Positions 57,021 through 64,000 of a stretch of DNA of 64,000 bases are shown here, one piece after another (the first letter of the stretch is position 1; every line of letters begins with the position of its first letter). The notes beneath the pieces are model-generated. The model saw nothing but the letters and a program-made list of their open reading frames with translations, had not been told where the DNA came from and did no database searches. Source of the stretch: Streptomyces sp. A1277 (GTDB taxonomy: Bacteria; Actinomycetota; Actinomycetes; Streptomycetales; Streptomycetaceae); contig NZ_SSBI01000011.1 of NCBI RefSeq assembly GCF_004795015.1, positions 1-64,000 of the forward strand, read 5' to 3'. Both the position numbers and the translations under genes were made by a program.

Positions 57021-57376
57021 TCGAAGCCCCTCCGGCAGCAGGACACAGGCCGCCCCCGCCACTTCGGTGCCGGGGGCGGCCCTGCGCCGTACGCCGTTGC
57101 CGTTCCGAGACCTTCACCACACGGCAGGTCCCGCTCAGCCCCGCCGCCGGTCGTCCGTACCGGCCACGAAACCGCAGGTGAACGCCGGGTCACCGGCTGC
57201 CGCCGGCCGCCCGGAAGCCGTCCGGTGCTCGCCCGGAGGCCACGGACGCCTGTGCAACCCTTCTTGTCGCCGCCGCGTCGTACCCAGGAGTGACGAACAA
57301 CAGCGACAAAGCGGCACACACACCCGCTCACCACTGCAGGGGGTAGCCGGGAGCAGCCGAGGGAACGAGGGAGAGC
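57021..57376 (+). other. rho-LCP intergenic region with terminator (57048-57081)
   Basis: GGCCGCCCCCG (57048-57058) and CGGGGGCGGCC (57071-57081) form a perfect 11-base stem, with further pairing around TTCG. It is a clear terminator for rho. The remaining 295 bases up to the LCP gene show no gene; the promoter is not distinct. GAGGGAG immediately before 57377 is the LCP ribosome-binding site. Confidence 0.7.
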
Positions 57377-58477
57377 ATGAGCGAGCAGAGCGGGAGCGGC
57401 AGCCGAATACGGGCCACCGGCAAACGCCGGAGGAAGCCGTCCCGCCGCCGCAGAGCGACCCGCACAGCCGTCTGGAGCCTGGCCGGCGCGGTCGTCGTCG
57501 CAGGAGCGGGGCTCGGATACGCCTACGTCCACCTCAACGGCAATCTCCAGGCCGTCGACATCAACACCGCGCTCGGCAAGGACCGCCCCCACAACGTCGA
57601 CAACGGCTCCGAGGACATCCTCGTCCTCGGCTCCGACTCCCGCTCCGGCGCGAACGGCGAGTACGGCACCGACGAGGGCGCGGCCCGCTCGGACACCGCG
57701 ATGGTCGTCCACGTCAACAAGGGCCACAAGTCCGCGAGTGTGGTCTCCATCCCGCGCGACACCCTCGTCACCCGCCCCGACTGCACCGGCGACGAGAGCG
57801 GCAGGCCCGTCGCCGGACAGCAGCGGGCGATGTTCAACACGGCGTACGAGGTCGGCGGCCCGGCCTGCGCGGTCAAGACCGTCGAGTCGATGTCCGGGAT
57901 CCGCATGGACCACTACACCGAGGTGGACTTCACCGGCTTCAAGAAGCTGGTCGACAAGCTCGGCGGCGTCGAGATCACCACCAAGCAGGCGATCAACGAC
58001 CCCAAGAGCCATCTGAACCTCGAACCGGGCACCCACACCCTGGACGGCGAGCAGTCCCTCGGCCTGGTCCGCACCCGCAAGAGCGTCGGCGACGGCAGCG
58101 ACCTCGGCCGCATCCAGCTCCAGCAGGCATTCATCAAGGCGCTGATGCAGCAGGTCAAGAGCGTGGGCGTATTCAACGGCACCAAGCTCTACGGCATCGC
58201 CGACACCGCCACCAAGGCCATCACCACCGACTCCGACCTCGGCTCGGTCACCGAGCTCGCGAGCTTCGCCAAGGGCCTCAAGGGGCTCGGCGCGAACGAC
58301 GTCCACATGGTGACCCTGCCCGTCCAGTACGACCCCGCGGACCCCAACCGCGTCGTCCCGCTGGAGAAGGCCGGCCAGCAGGTGTGGGACGCGCTGCGCC
58401 GGGACCGGCCGATCCCCGCCTCCGCCACCGAGCAGTCGGCCGGCGACAAGGGCGACGCGGGGAAGATCGTGCGGTGA
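57377..58477 (+). CDS. LytR-CpsA-Psr (LCP) family cell-wall ligase
   Basis: A 366-residue membrane-anchored phosphotransferase. The basic cytoplasmic start and a TM helix (about residues 32-54) lead to the extracellular LCP domain: LVLGSDSR, ARSDTAMVVHV, VVSIPRDTLV (Arg and Asp of the active site) and LVRTRKSVGDGSDLGRIQ. LCP enzymes attach teichoic acids, arabinogalactan-like or other glycopolymers from polyprenyl phosphate to peptidoglycan. The WecA/TagO-type gene at the window's right end would make matching lipid-linked substrates. The ATG follows GAGGGAGAG. Confidence 0.95.
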   Translation: MSEQSGSGSRIRATGKRRRKPSRRRRATRTAVWSLAGAVVVAGAGLGYAYVHLNGNLQAVDINTALGKDRPHNVDNGSEDILVLGSDSRSGANGEYGTDEGAARSDTAMVVHVNKGHKSASVVSIPRDTLVTRPDCTGDESGRPVAGQQRAMFNTAYEVGGPACAVKTVESMSGIRMDHYTEVDFTGFKKLVDKLGGVEITTKQAINDPKSHLNLEPGTHTLDGEQSLGLVRTRKSVGDGSDLGRIQLQQAFIKALMQQVKSVGVFNGTKLYGIADTATKAITTDSDLGSVTELASFAKGLKGLGANDVHMVTLPVQYDPADPNRVVPLEKAGQQVWDALRRDRPIPASATEQSAGDKGDAGKIVR

Positions 58478-58490
58478 TCAGATCCGCCCG

Positions 58491-58516
58491 GGAATACCCG
58501 GCCGTCCACCCCGGTT
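58491..58516 (+). promoter_or_regulatory. sigma-R type promoter upstream of rpmE
   Basis: GGAAT (58491-58495) and GTT (58514-58516) are separated by exactly 18 bases, matching the sigma-R consensus GGAAT-N18/19-GTT. It lies about 105 bases before rpmE. L31 is among the reported sigma-R (disulfide-stress) targets in S. coelicolor, which supports the call. Confidence 0.78.
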
Positions 58517-58620
58517 TTGGGAGATACGGCCGGTCCTGGCAGACTGGTACGTCGGCCCCGGTTCACGGACGCGCAATCCGCGCGTACGACCCGGTGCCCT
58601 CCCGAACCTAGGAGAAACCC

Positions 58621-58842
58621 TTGAAGCGCGACATCCACCCCCAGTACGTCGAGACGCAGGTCAGCTGCACCTGTGGCGCGTCGTTCACCACCCGGTCCAC
58701 GCTGGACAGCGGCACCATCCGTGCCGAGGTCTGCTCCGAGTGCCACCCGTTCTACACGGGCAAGCAGAAGATCCTCGACACCGGTGGCCGCGTGGCCCGC
58801 TTCGAGGCCCGCTTCGGCAAGGCCGCCACTGCCAGCAAGTAG
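58621..58842 (+). CDS. rpmE: 50S ribosomal protein L31, zinc-binding form
   Basis: A 73-residue protein. The zinc-binding Cys pairs are SCTCG and VCSECH, so this is the Cys-containing (C+) form. The paralogue without Cys is usually Zur-controlled elsewhere in the genome. The start is a TTG at 58621 with AGGAG eight bases upstream. It has a sigma-R type promoter. A GC hairpin followed by a T-run lies downstream. Confidence 0.97.
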   Translation: MKRDIHPQYVETQVSCTCGASFTTRSTLDSGTIRAEVCSECHPFYTGKQKILDTGGRVARFEARFGKAATASK

Positions 58843-58864
58843 CGAGCCGTCCGCGCCGGTCCGC

Positions 58865-58905
58865 GGCGCCCTCTTCCCGGGGGCGCCGTGGCCGGCGTTT
58901 TTTCC
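58865..58905 (+). terminator. intrinsic terminator after rpmE
   Basis: GGCGCC ... GGCGCC arms with inner CCC/GGG pairing form a hairpin at 58865-58887. GGCCGGCG and a run of six T follow. It lies 22 bases after the rpmE stop and is the most classical terminator in the window. Confidence 0.8.
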
Positions 58906-58992
58906 GGCCGGGGCACGGAACCCTCCGCACCCCGCCCGGCAGGCAACCGCCGGCCGGCAGGCACGACCAGCGAAGGAACCAGGAGCCCGAAG

Positions 58993-60069
58993 ATGTTCGA
59001 GGCGGTCGAGGAACTGATCGGCGAGCACGCCGATCTCGAGAAGCAGCTCGCGGACCCCGCGGTCCACGCGGACCAGGCAAACGCGCGCAAGCTCAACAAG
59101 CGCTACGCCGAGCTGACCCCGATCGTCGCCACGTACCGCTCCTGGAAGCAGTCCGGTGACGACATCGAGACCGCCCGCGAGCTGGCCGCCGACGACCCGG
59201 ACTTCGCCGCCGAGGTCAAGGAGCTGGAGAAGGAGCGCGAGGACCTCACCGAGAAGCTCCGCCTCCTGCTCGTACCCCGGGACCCCAGCGACGACAAGGA
59301 CGTGCTCCTGGAGATCAAGGCCGGGGCGGGCGGCGACGAGTCCGCGCTGTTCGCCGGCGATCTGCTGCGCATGTACCTGCGCTACGCCGAGCGCGTCGGC
59401 TGGAAGACCGAGATCATCGACTCCACCGAGTCCGAGCTCGGCGGCTACAAGGACGTCCAGGTCGCCGTGAAGACCAAGGGCGGCAACGGGGCCACCGAAC
59501 CCGGCCAGGGCGTATGGGCCCGGATGAAGTACGAGGGCGGCGTGCACCGCGTGCAGCGCGTGCCCTCCACCGAGTCCCAGGGCCGCATCCACACCTCCGC
59601 CGCCGGCGTCCTCGTGACGCCCGAGGCCGAGGAGGTCGACGTCGAGATCCACGCCAACGACCTGCGCATCGACGTCTACCGCTCCTCGGGCCCCGGCGGC
59701 CAGTCCGTCAACACGACCGACTCCGCCGTCCGCATCACGCACCTGCCCACCGGCGTCGTCGCCTCCTGCCAGAACGAGAAGAGCCAGCTCCAGAACAAGG
59801 AGCAGGCCATGCGCATCCTGCGCTCCCGGCTGCTGGCCGCCGCCCAGGAGGCCGCCGAGCAGGAAGCCTCGGACGTACGTCGCAGCCAGGTGCGCACGGT
59901 CGACCGATCCGAGAAGATCCGTACCTACAACTTCCCGGAAAACCGCATCTCGGACCACCGCGTCGGCTTCAAGGCGTACAACTTGGACCAGGTGCTCGAC
60001 GGAGACCTGGACGCGGTGATCCAGGCATGCGTCGACGCCGACTCCGCGGCCAAGCTCGCCGCCGCCTGA
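58993..60069 (+). CDS. prfA: peptide chain release factor 1
   Basis: A 358-residue class I release factor for UAA and UAG. The peptidyl-hydrolysis motif GGQ is in [15 protein letters not shown]. The anticodon-like recognition segment lies at about residues 185-195 in the [14 protein letters not shown] region, which carries the P-x-T type motif of RF1. The length is standard. The ATG at 58993 has AGGAG about seven bases upstream. It is followed after 39 bases by prmC, the methyltransferase that modifies its GGQ glutamine. Confidence 0.98.
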   Translation: MFEAVEELIGEHADLEKQLADPAVHADQANARKLNKRYAELTPIVATYRSWKQSGDDIETARELAADDPDFAAEVKELEKEREDLTEKLRLLLVPRDPSDDKDVLLEIKAGAGGDESALFAGDLLRMYLRYAERVGWKTEIIDSTESELGGYKDVQVAVKTKGGNGATEPGQGVWARMKYEGGVHRVQRVPSTESQGRIHTSAAGVLVTPEAEEVDVEIHANDLRIDVYRSSGPGGQSVNTTDSAVRITHLPTGVVASCQNEKSQLQNKEQAMRILRSRLLAAAQEAAEQEASDVRRSQVRTVDRSEKIRTYNFPENRISDHRVGFKAYNLDQVLDGDLDAVIQACVDADSAAKLAAA

Positions 60070-60108
60070 CCCCACCGCCCCGCTCGTGACCCCGTACGGA
60101 GAACCGCG

Positions 60109-60954
60109 ATGAACCTGCTGCTCGCCGAGGTGGCCCAGGCCACCCAGCGGCTGGCCGACGCCGGTGTTCCCTCACCGAGATTCGATGCCGAGGAACTCGC
60201 CGCGTTCGTGCACGGCGTCAAGCGGGGCGAGCTGCACAACGTGCCGGACGCCGACTTCGACGCCCGCTACTGGGAGACGATCGCCCGCCGCGAGGCCCGC
60301 GAACCCCTCCAGCACATCACCGGGCGCGCCTTCTTCCGCTACCTGGAGCTCCAGGTCGGACCCGGCGTCTTCGTGCCCCGGCCGGAGACCGAAGCGGTCG
60401 TCGGCTGGGCCATAGACGCGGTGCGCGCGATGGACGTCGTCGAGCCGCTGATCGTCGACCTGTGCACCGGTTCGGGCGCCATCGCCCTCGCCATGGCCCA
60501 GGAGGTGCCGCGTTCCCGCGTGCACGCCGTGGAGCTGTCCGAGGACGCCCTGAAGTGGACCCGGAAGAACGCCGAGAACTCCAGGGTCACCGTGCACCGC
60601 GGCGACGCGCTCACCGCCCTGCCCGAACTCGACGGCCAGGTCGACCTGGTCATCTCCAACCCGCCGTACATCCCGCTCACCGAGTGGGAGTACGTGGCGC
60701 CCGAGGCCCGCGACCACGACCCCGAGATGGCGCTCTTCTCCGGCGAGGACGGCCTCGACACCATCCGCGGCATCGAGCGCACCGCCCACCGCCTGCTCCG
60801 CCCCGGCGGCCTCGTCGTCATCGAGCACGCCGACACCCAGGGCGGCCAGGTGCCCTGGATCTTCACCGAGGAGCGGGGCTGGGCGGACGCGGCCGACCAC
60901 CCCGACCTCAACCGGCGCCCCCGGTTCGCCACGGCCCGCAAGGCGATGCCGTGA
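60109..60954 (+). CDS. prmC: release factor glutamine methyltransferase
   Basis: A 281-residue SAM-dependent methyltransferase that methylates the Gln of the GGQ motif in RF1 and RF2. The SAM-binding motif is VDLCTGSGAIALAMA, and the catalytic NPPY is in ISNPPYIPLTEWE. The N-terminal helical domain binds the release factor. GGAGAACCGCG precedes the ATG. The stop is overlapped by the GTG of a 22-codon mini-gene, linking prmC to the next genes. Confidence 0.98.
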   Translation: MNLLLAEVAQATQRLADAGVPSPRFDAEELAAFVHGVKRGELHNVPDADFDARYWETIARREAREPLQHITGRAFFRYLELQVGPGVFVPRPETEAVVGWAIDAVRAMDVVEPLIVDLCTGSGAIALAMAQEVPRSRVHAVELSEDALKWTRKNAENSRVTVHRGDALTALPELDGQVDLVISNPPYIPLTEWEYVAPEARDHDPEMALFSGEDGLDTIRGIERTAHRLLRPGGLVVIEHADTQGGQVPWIFTEERGWADAADHPDLNRRPRFATARKAMP

Positions 60955-61019
60955 CCGGGGCCCGTCACCCGTACGACCCGTACCAGCCCTACCCGTACAT
61001 GCTTGAGGAGGCCGGCTGA
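60951..61019 (+). CDS. 22-codon Pro/Tyr-rich mini-gene bridging prmC and the Sua5 gene
   Basis: A GTG at 60951 overlaps the prmC stop (GTGA). The frame encodes a 22-residue peptide rich in Tyr and Pro (PYDPYQPYPY in the middle) and ends TGATG, sharing its last base with the ATG of the Sua5/YwlC gene. Its final codons contain the ribosome-binding site GAGGAG of that gene. The double overlap suggests a translational-coupling leader rather than chance. No stalling motif is certain. Confidence 0.5.
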   Translation: MTGARHPYDPYQPYPYMLEEAG

Positions 61020-61666
61020 TGGCACGGCGATACGACTGCAACGACGCGACCGACCGTACGACGGGTCTGCGCGAGGCCGCGTCAGCCGTCCGCCGCGGCG
61101 AACTCGTCGTGCTGCCCACCGACACCGTGTACGGGATCGGCGCGGACGCCTTCAGTTCACAGAGCGTCGGCGACCTGCTGGAGGCCAAGGGGCGCGGCCG
61201 CAACATGCCCTCGCCGGTCCTCATCGGCTCGCCCAACACCCTGCACGGCCTGGTCACCGACTTCTCCGAGCAGGCGTGGGAGTTGGTCGACGCGTTCTGG
61301 CCCGGCGCCCTGACCCTCGTCGCCAAGCACCAGCCCTCGCTCCAGTGGGACCTCGGCGACACCCGGGGCACCGTCGCCGTCCGGATGCCGCTGCACCCGG
61401 TCGCCATCGAACTGCTCACGGAGGTCGGCCCGATGGCCGTCTCCAGCGCCAACCTCACCGGCCACCCCTCGCCGGAGACCTGCGACGCCGCCCAGGAGAT
61501 GCTCGGCGACTCCGTCTCCGTCTACCTCGACGGCGGGCCGACCCCGGGCATCGTGCCGTCCTCCATCGTGGACGTCACCGGCAAGGTGCCCGTCCTGCTG
61601 CGTGCCGGCGCGCTCTCGGCGGAGGACCTGCGCAAGGTGGTACCCGACCTCGAGGTGGCCAATTGA
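61019..61666 (+). CDS. L-threonylcarbamoyladenylate synthase (Sua5/YwlC/TsaC family)
   Basis: A 215-residue enzyme making threonylcarbamoyl-AMP from threonine, bicarbonate and ATP, the first step of the universal t6A37 tRNA modification. Family marks are LPTDTVYGIGADAF, the KGR(N) motif (LLEAKGRGRNMPSP), FWPGALTLV and SSANLTGHPS. It lacks the extra C-terminal Sua5 domain, so it is the short YwlC/TsaC-like form. The start overlaps the mini-gene stop. GAGGAG precedes it. It is coupled by TTGA to the next gene. Confidence 0.95.
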   Translation: MARRYDCNDATDRTTGLREAASAVRRGELVVLPTDTVYGIGADAFSSQSVGDLLEAKGRGRNMPSPVLIGSPNTLHGLVTDFSEQAWELVDAFWPGALTLVAKHQPSLQWDLGDTRGTVAVRMPLHPVAIELLTEVGPMAVSSANLTGHPSPETCDAAQEMLGDSVSVYLDGGPTPGIVPSSIVDVTGKVPVLLRAGALSAEDLRKVVPDLEVAN

Positions 61667-62304
61667 CCGCCCCCGAGGGGCGTGGCATAGCGGGGCGGGC
61701 CGGCACTTTCCGCATCCTCCACGTCAGCACCGGCAACGTCTGCCGCTCGCCGATCACCGAGCGGCTGACCCGCCATGCCCTGGTGGACCGCCTCGGCGAC
61801 CCCCTCCAGGGCGGGCTGATCGTGGAGAGCGCGGGCACCTGGGGCCACGAGGGCGCCCCGATGGAGGCCAACGCCGAGGTGGTGCTCGCCGACTTCGGGG
61901 CCGACGCCACCGGCTTCACCGGCCGTGAACTGCTCGACGAGCACGTGATCCGCGCCGACCTGGTCCTCACCGCCACCCGCGACCACCGGGCCCAGGTCAT
62001 CTCCATGGGCCACTCGGCCGGGCTGCGCACCTTCACGCTCAAGGAGTTCACCCGGCTCGTCCGGGCCATAGACCCGGCGACCCTGCCCGACGCCCGCGAG
62101 GAGGGCGTCGTGGAGCGCGCCCGCGCCCTGGTGAGGGCCGCCGCCGCGCTGCGCGGCTGGCTGCTGGCGCCGACCGCGGAGGCCGACGAGGTGTACGACC
62201 CGTACGGCGCCCCGATCACGTTCTTCCGGTCCATCGGCGACGAGATCAGCCAGGCGCTGGACCCGGTCGTCACCGCGCTGACCGGCGTCTCCGCACCCCG
62301 CTGA
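61663..62304 (+). CDS. low-molecular-weight protein-tyrosine-phosphatase homologue lacking the nucleophilic Cys
   Basis: A 213-residue protein of the LMW-PTP fold. The P-loop reads HVSTGNVCRSP, so the first Cys of the C-x5-R signature is Ser22, while Cys27 and Arg28 are kept. The general-acid loop DPYGAP is present near the C-terminus. Cys-to-Ser mutants of this family bind but do not hydrolyse phosphotyrosine, so this is likely a pseudophosphatase. A TTG start overlaps the stop of the Sua5 gene (TTGA), so it belongs to the prmC operon. The partner is unknown. Confidence 0.88.
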   Translation: MTAPEGRGIAGRAGTFRILHVSTGNVCRSPITERLTRHALVDRLGDPLQGGLIVESAGTWGHEGAPMEANAEVVLADFGADATGFTGRELLDEHVIRADLVLTATRDHRAQVISMGHSAGLRTFTLKEFTRLVRAIDPATLPDAREEGVVERARALVRAAAALRGWLLAPTAEADEVYDPYGAPITFFRSIGDEISQALDPVVTALTGVSAPR

Positions 62305-62465
62305 CCCCGCGGCGCTCCACCCGCCCCGCCCCGGGTGGCATCGCCCCCTTGTCCGTGATGACGGCGGTCCGTGCAACCATCACGGGGACATCTGTGTCCC
62401 TCACCATGGGACCGACGTAGTTAAGGTGTGGGCTGAGATGGCCGGCGACATTTGTGGGGCAGCCC
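62305..62465 (+). promoter_or_regulatory. upstream region of the WecA/TagO-type gene
   Basis: CCGTGATG (about 62353-62360) and CATCACGG (about 62378-62385) form an inverted repeat, possibly a terminator of the prmC operon. TAGTTAAGGT near 62418 is a possible -10 region. Confidence 0.35.
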
Positions 62466-63887
62466 GTGCGTGACTATTTGCTGACACTCTGTGTCACGGC
62501 CGCTGTGACCTACCTGCTCACCGGTCCGGTGCGCAAGTTCGCCATCGCGGTCGGGGCGATGCCCGCGATCCGCGCGCGCGACGTCCACCGCGAACCGACC
62601 CCGCGTCTCGGCGGCATCGCCATGTTCGGCGGGCTGTGCGCGGGGCTGATCGTCGCCAACCACCTCGCCAACCTCGACGGCGTCTTCGAGCTGTCCAGCG
62701 AACCGCGGGCGCTGCTCTCCGGGGCGGCGCTGATCTGGCTGATCGGCGTGCTGGACGACAAGTTCGAGATCGACGCCCTGATCAAGCTCGGCGGGCAGAT
62801 GCTCGCCGCGGCCGTCATGGTCCTCCAGGGCCTGACGATCCTGTGGCTGCCGATCCCGGGCATCGGCACCGTGGCCCTCACCCCGTGGCAGGGCACGCTG
62901 CTCACCGTGGCGCTGGTCGTGATCACGATCAACGCCGTCAACTTCGTGGACGGCCTGGACGGGCTCGCGGCGGGCATGGTCCTCATCGCCGCCACCGCGT
63001 TCTTCCTGTACACCTACCGGCTCTGGTACGGGCACACCATCGAGGCCGCCGCCCCGGCGACGCTCTTCGCCGCGATCCTGATGGGCATGTGCCTCGGCTT
63101 CCTGCCGCACAACATGCACCCGGCCCGGATCTTCATGGGCGACTCGGGATCGATGCTGATCGGCCTCGTCCTGGCGGCCGGCGCGATCTCGGTGACGGGG
63201 CAGGTCGACCCGGACAACATGATGATCTTCGAGGGCAGTGAGCGCCAGGCGACCCACGCGATGCTCCCGGTCTTCATCCCGTTGCTGCTGCCGCTGACCA
63301 TCATCGCGATCCCGGCGGCCGACCTGGTCCTCGCGATCGTGCGGCGCACCTGGAACGGCCAGTCGCCCTTCGCGGCGGACCGCGGCCACCTGCACCACCG
63401 GCTGCTGAACATCGGCCACTCGCACAGCCGGTCGGTCCTGATCATGTACTTCTGGTCGGCCCTGATCGCCTTCGGCGCGGTGGGTTACTCGGTGCACTCG
63501 GCGTCCATGTGGGTCGTCCTGGTGGTCGTGGGCCTGAGCGCGCTCGGCCTGATCCTGCTCCTGATGCCGCGCTTCACCCCGCGCGCCCCGCGCTGGGCGG
63601 AAAGCTTCGTACCGCCGCGCTACCGGCGCAGACGGCGCCGCCTGCAGGAGACCCCCGGGGCGGAGCCGTCCGGGGCCGTGGAGGGCCAACAGGGGCCCGT
63701 GGACGGCCAGATGGACCGGGAAGGGGCGGACGGGGCGCAGGAGGGCCCGCAGGGCGGCGCGGAGGACCGCGAGGCCGCCGGGTCGGCCCCGGTCGCCGCA
63801 GGCGTCTCGGGCGTCAACGGAGCGACCGCCATCGGCCACCGATCGCGTTTCGCGGACCGCCGCGAGGCCGGTTCCACCCGTCGGTGA
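62466..63887 (+). CDS. polyprenyl-phosphate N-acetylhexosamine-1-phosphate transferase (WecA/TagO family)
   Basis: A 473-residue integral membrane enzyme with about eleven helices that transfers GlcNAc-1-phosphate (or a similar sugar phosphate) from UDP to undecaprenyl phosphate, starting glycopolymer or teichoic-acid synthesis. Catalytic Asp motifs are GVLDDKFEID and NFVDGLDGL. The loop GDSGSM and the C-terminal DRGHLHHRLL (HIHH-like motif) are present. The last about 110 residues are a charged, Gly/Glu/Ala-rich cytoplasmic tail not found in short homologues. The GTG at 62466 is used with GGGGCAG upstream. It probably supplies the LCP ligase pathway. Confidence 0.95.
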   Translation: MRDYLLTLCVTAAVTYLLTGPVRKFAIAVGAMPAIRARDVHREPTPRLGGIAMFGGLCAGLIVANHLANLDGVFELSSEPRALLSGAALIWLIGVLDDKFEIDALIKLGGQMLAAAVMVLQGLTILWLPIPGIGTVALTPWQGTLLTVALVVITINAVNFVDGLDGLAAGMVLIAATAFFLYTYRLWYGHTIEAAAPATLFAAILMGMCLGFLPHNMHPARIFMGDSGSMLIGLVLAAGAISVTGQVDPDNMMIFEGSERQATHAMLPVFIPLLLPLTIIAIPAADLVLAIVRRTWNGQSPFAADRGHLHHRLLNIGHSHSRSVLIMYFWSALIAFGAVGYSVHSASMWVVLVVVGLSALGLILLLMPRFTPRAPRWAESFVPPRYRRRRRRLQETPGAEPSGAVEGQQGPVDGQMDREGADGAQEGPQGGAEDREAAGSAPVAAGVSGVNGATAIGHRSRFADRREAGSTRR

Positions 63888-64000
63888 ATCGGTCAGCGCC
63901 TCCCATTAGCAGACAAATCGAAAGCGTGCATCGCTCACACGTGCTCGTTAGCCCTCACGTGTGACAGCAAGCACACTTTCTTGGTAAAGACCTCATCAAA
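63888..64000 (+). promoter_or_regulatory. start of the next promoter region, with 30-bp inverted repeat (63935-63964)
   Basis: TCACACGTG (63935-63943) and CACGTGTGA (63956-63964) are perfect 9-base arms with a 12-base spacer. TTGGTA near 63981 may be a -35. The region is cut by the window edge. The ATP synthase operon is the usual next gene set in Streptomyces, but it is not in view. Confidence 0.5.

Overview
This is a high-GC actinobacterial chromosome segment, almost certainly Streptomyces. The evidence is the strong G/C bias at third codon positions, many GTG/TTG starts and ATGA/GTGA overlaps, a complete conservon, HspR-type and sigma-R-type control sites, rare in-frame TTA codons, and a core gene order (lon ... 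lysA-hom-thrC-thrB-rho-rpmE-prfA-prmC) that fits the Streptomyces core chromosome as I know it. No integrase, transposase, CRISPR array or rRNA was seen. One tRNA-Arg(CCG) is present.

Layout. 1-7.1 kb: the start of an anti-sigma gene with its ECF sigma factor; lon behind a perfect HAIR (HspR) operator; a lipoprotein NodB-type deacetylase; a secreted GH25 muramidase; a MarR regulator; a PP2C-like protein. 7.4-13.3 kb: a conservon (sensor kinase, roadblock, DUF742, small GTPase) followed by a styrene/indole monooxygenase-like flavoprotein. 13.3-17.7 kb: an NlpC/P60 hydrolase, a pseudokinase fused to a PQQ-type propeller, and a small hypothetical protein. 17.7-21.7 kb: a TetR regulator, two divergent ferritin-like/diiron proteins and a kinase-fold protein, with a palindromic operator in the divergent promoter. 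21.8-28.7 kb: an exported protein, two lipoproteins, a class B PBP/RodA pair, an orphan histidine kinase and a zinc-ribbon protein. 28.7-33.1 kb: a HEAT-repeat protein and the divergent NHEJ pair ligD-polymerase/ku.

33.1-41.0 kb is the most accessory-looking stretch. It holds an AfsR-type SARP/STAND regulator, a divergent CDP-glycerol-glycerophosphotransferase-like protein with a small partner, and a convergent NB-ARC/TPR protein. Three of these four genes carry in-frame TTA (bldA) codons, four codons in all. I noticed none in frame elsewhere in the window. This is my main candidate for an undescribed system. 41.1-42.6 kb: glyA behind a recognisable ZTP (pfl) riboswitch. 42.6-45.8 kb: an abaA/whiJ-type locus (Scr1-family XRE regulator, DUF397 protein with an internally triplicated motif, winged-helix protein, RsbW-like ATPase). 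45.9-47.5 kb: an AAA-DUF234 ATPase behind an AT-rich promoter, then tRNA-Arg.

47.7-64 kb is core metabolism and translation: a lone receiver protein; a degenerate arginyl-tRNA-synthetase homologue just upstream of lysA; hom, thrC and thrB (lysine and threonine synthesis); rho; an LCP ligase; rpmE behind a perfect sigma-R-type promoter; prfA; then a tightly coupled chain prmC / 22-codon mini-gene / Sua5-YwlC / LMW-phosphatase homologue whose nucleophilic Cys is Ser; and finally a WecA/TagO-type polyprenyl-phosphate glycosyltransferase at the edge, with an inverted repeat just after it.
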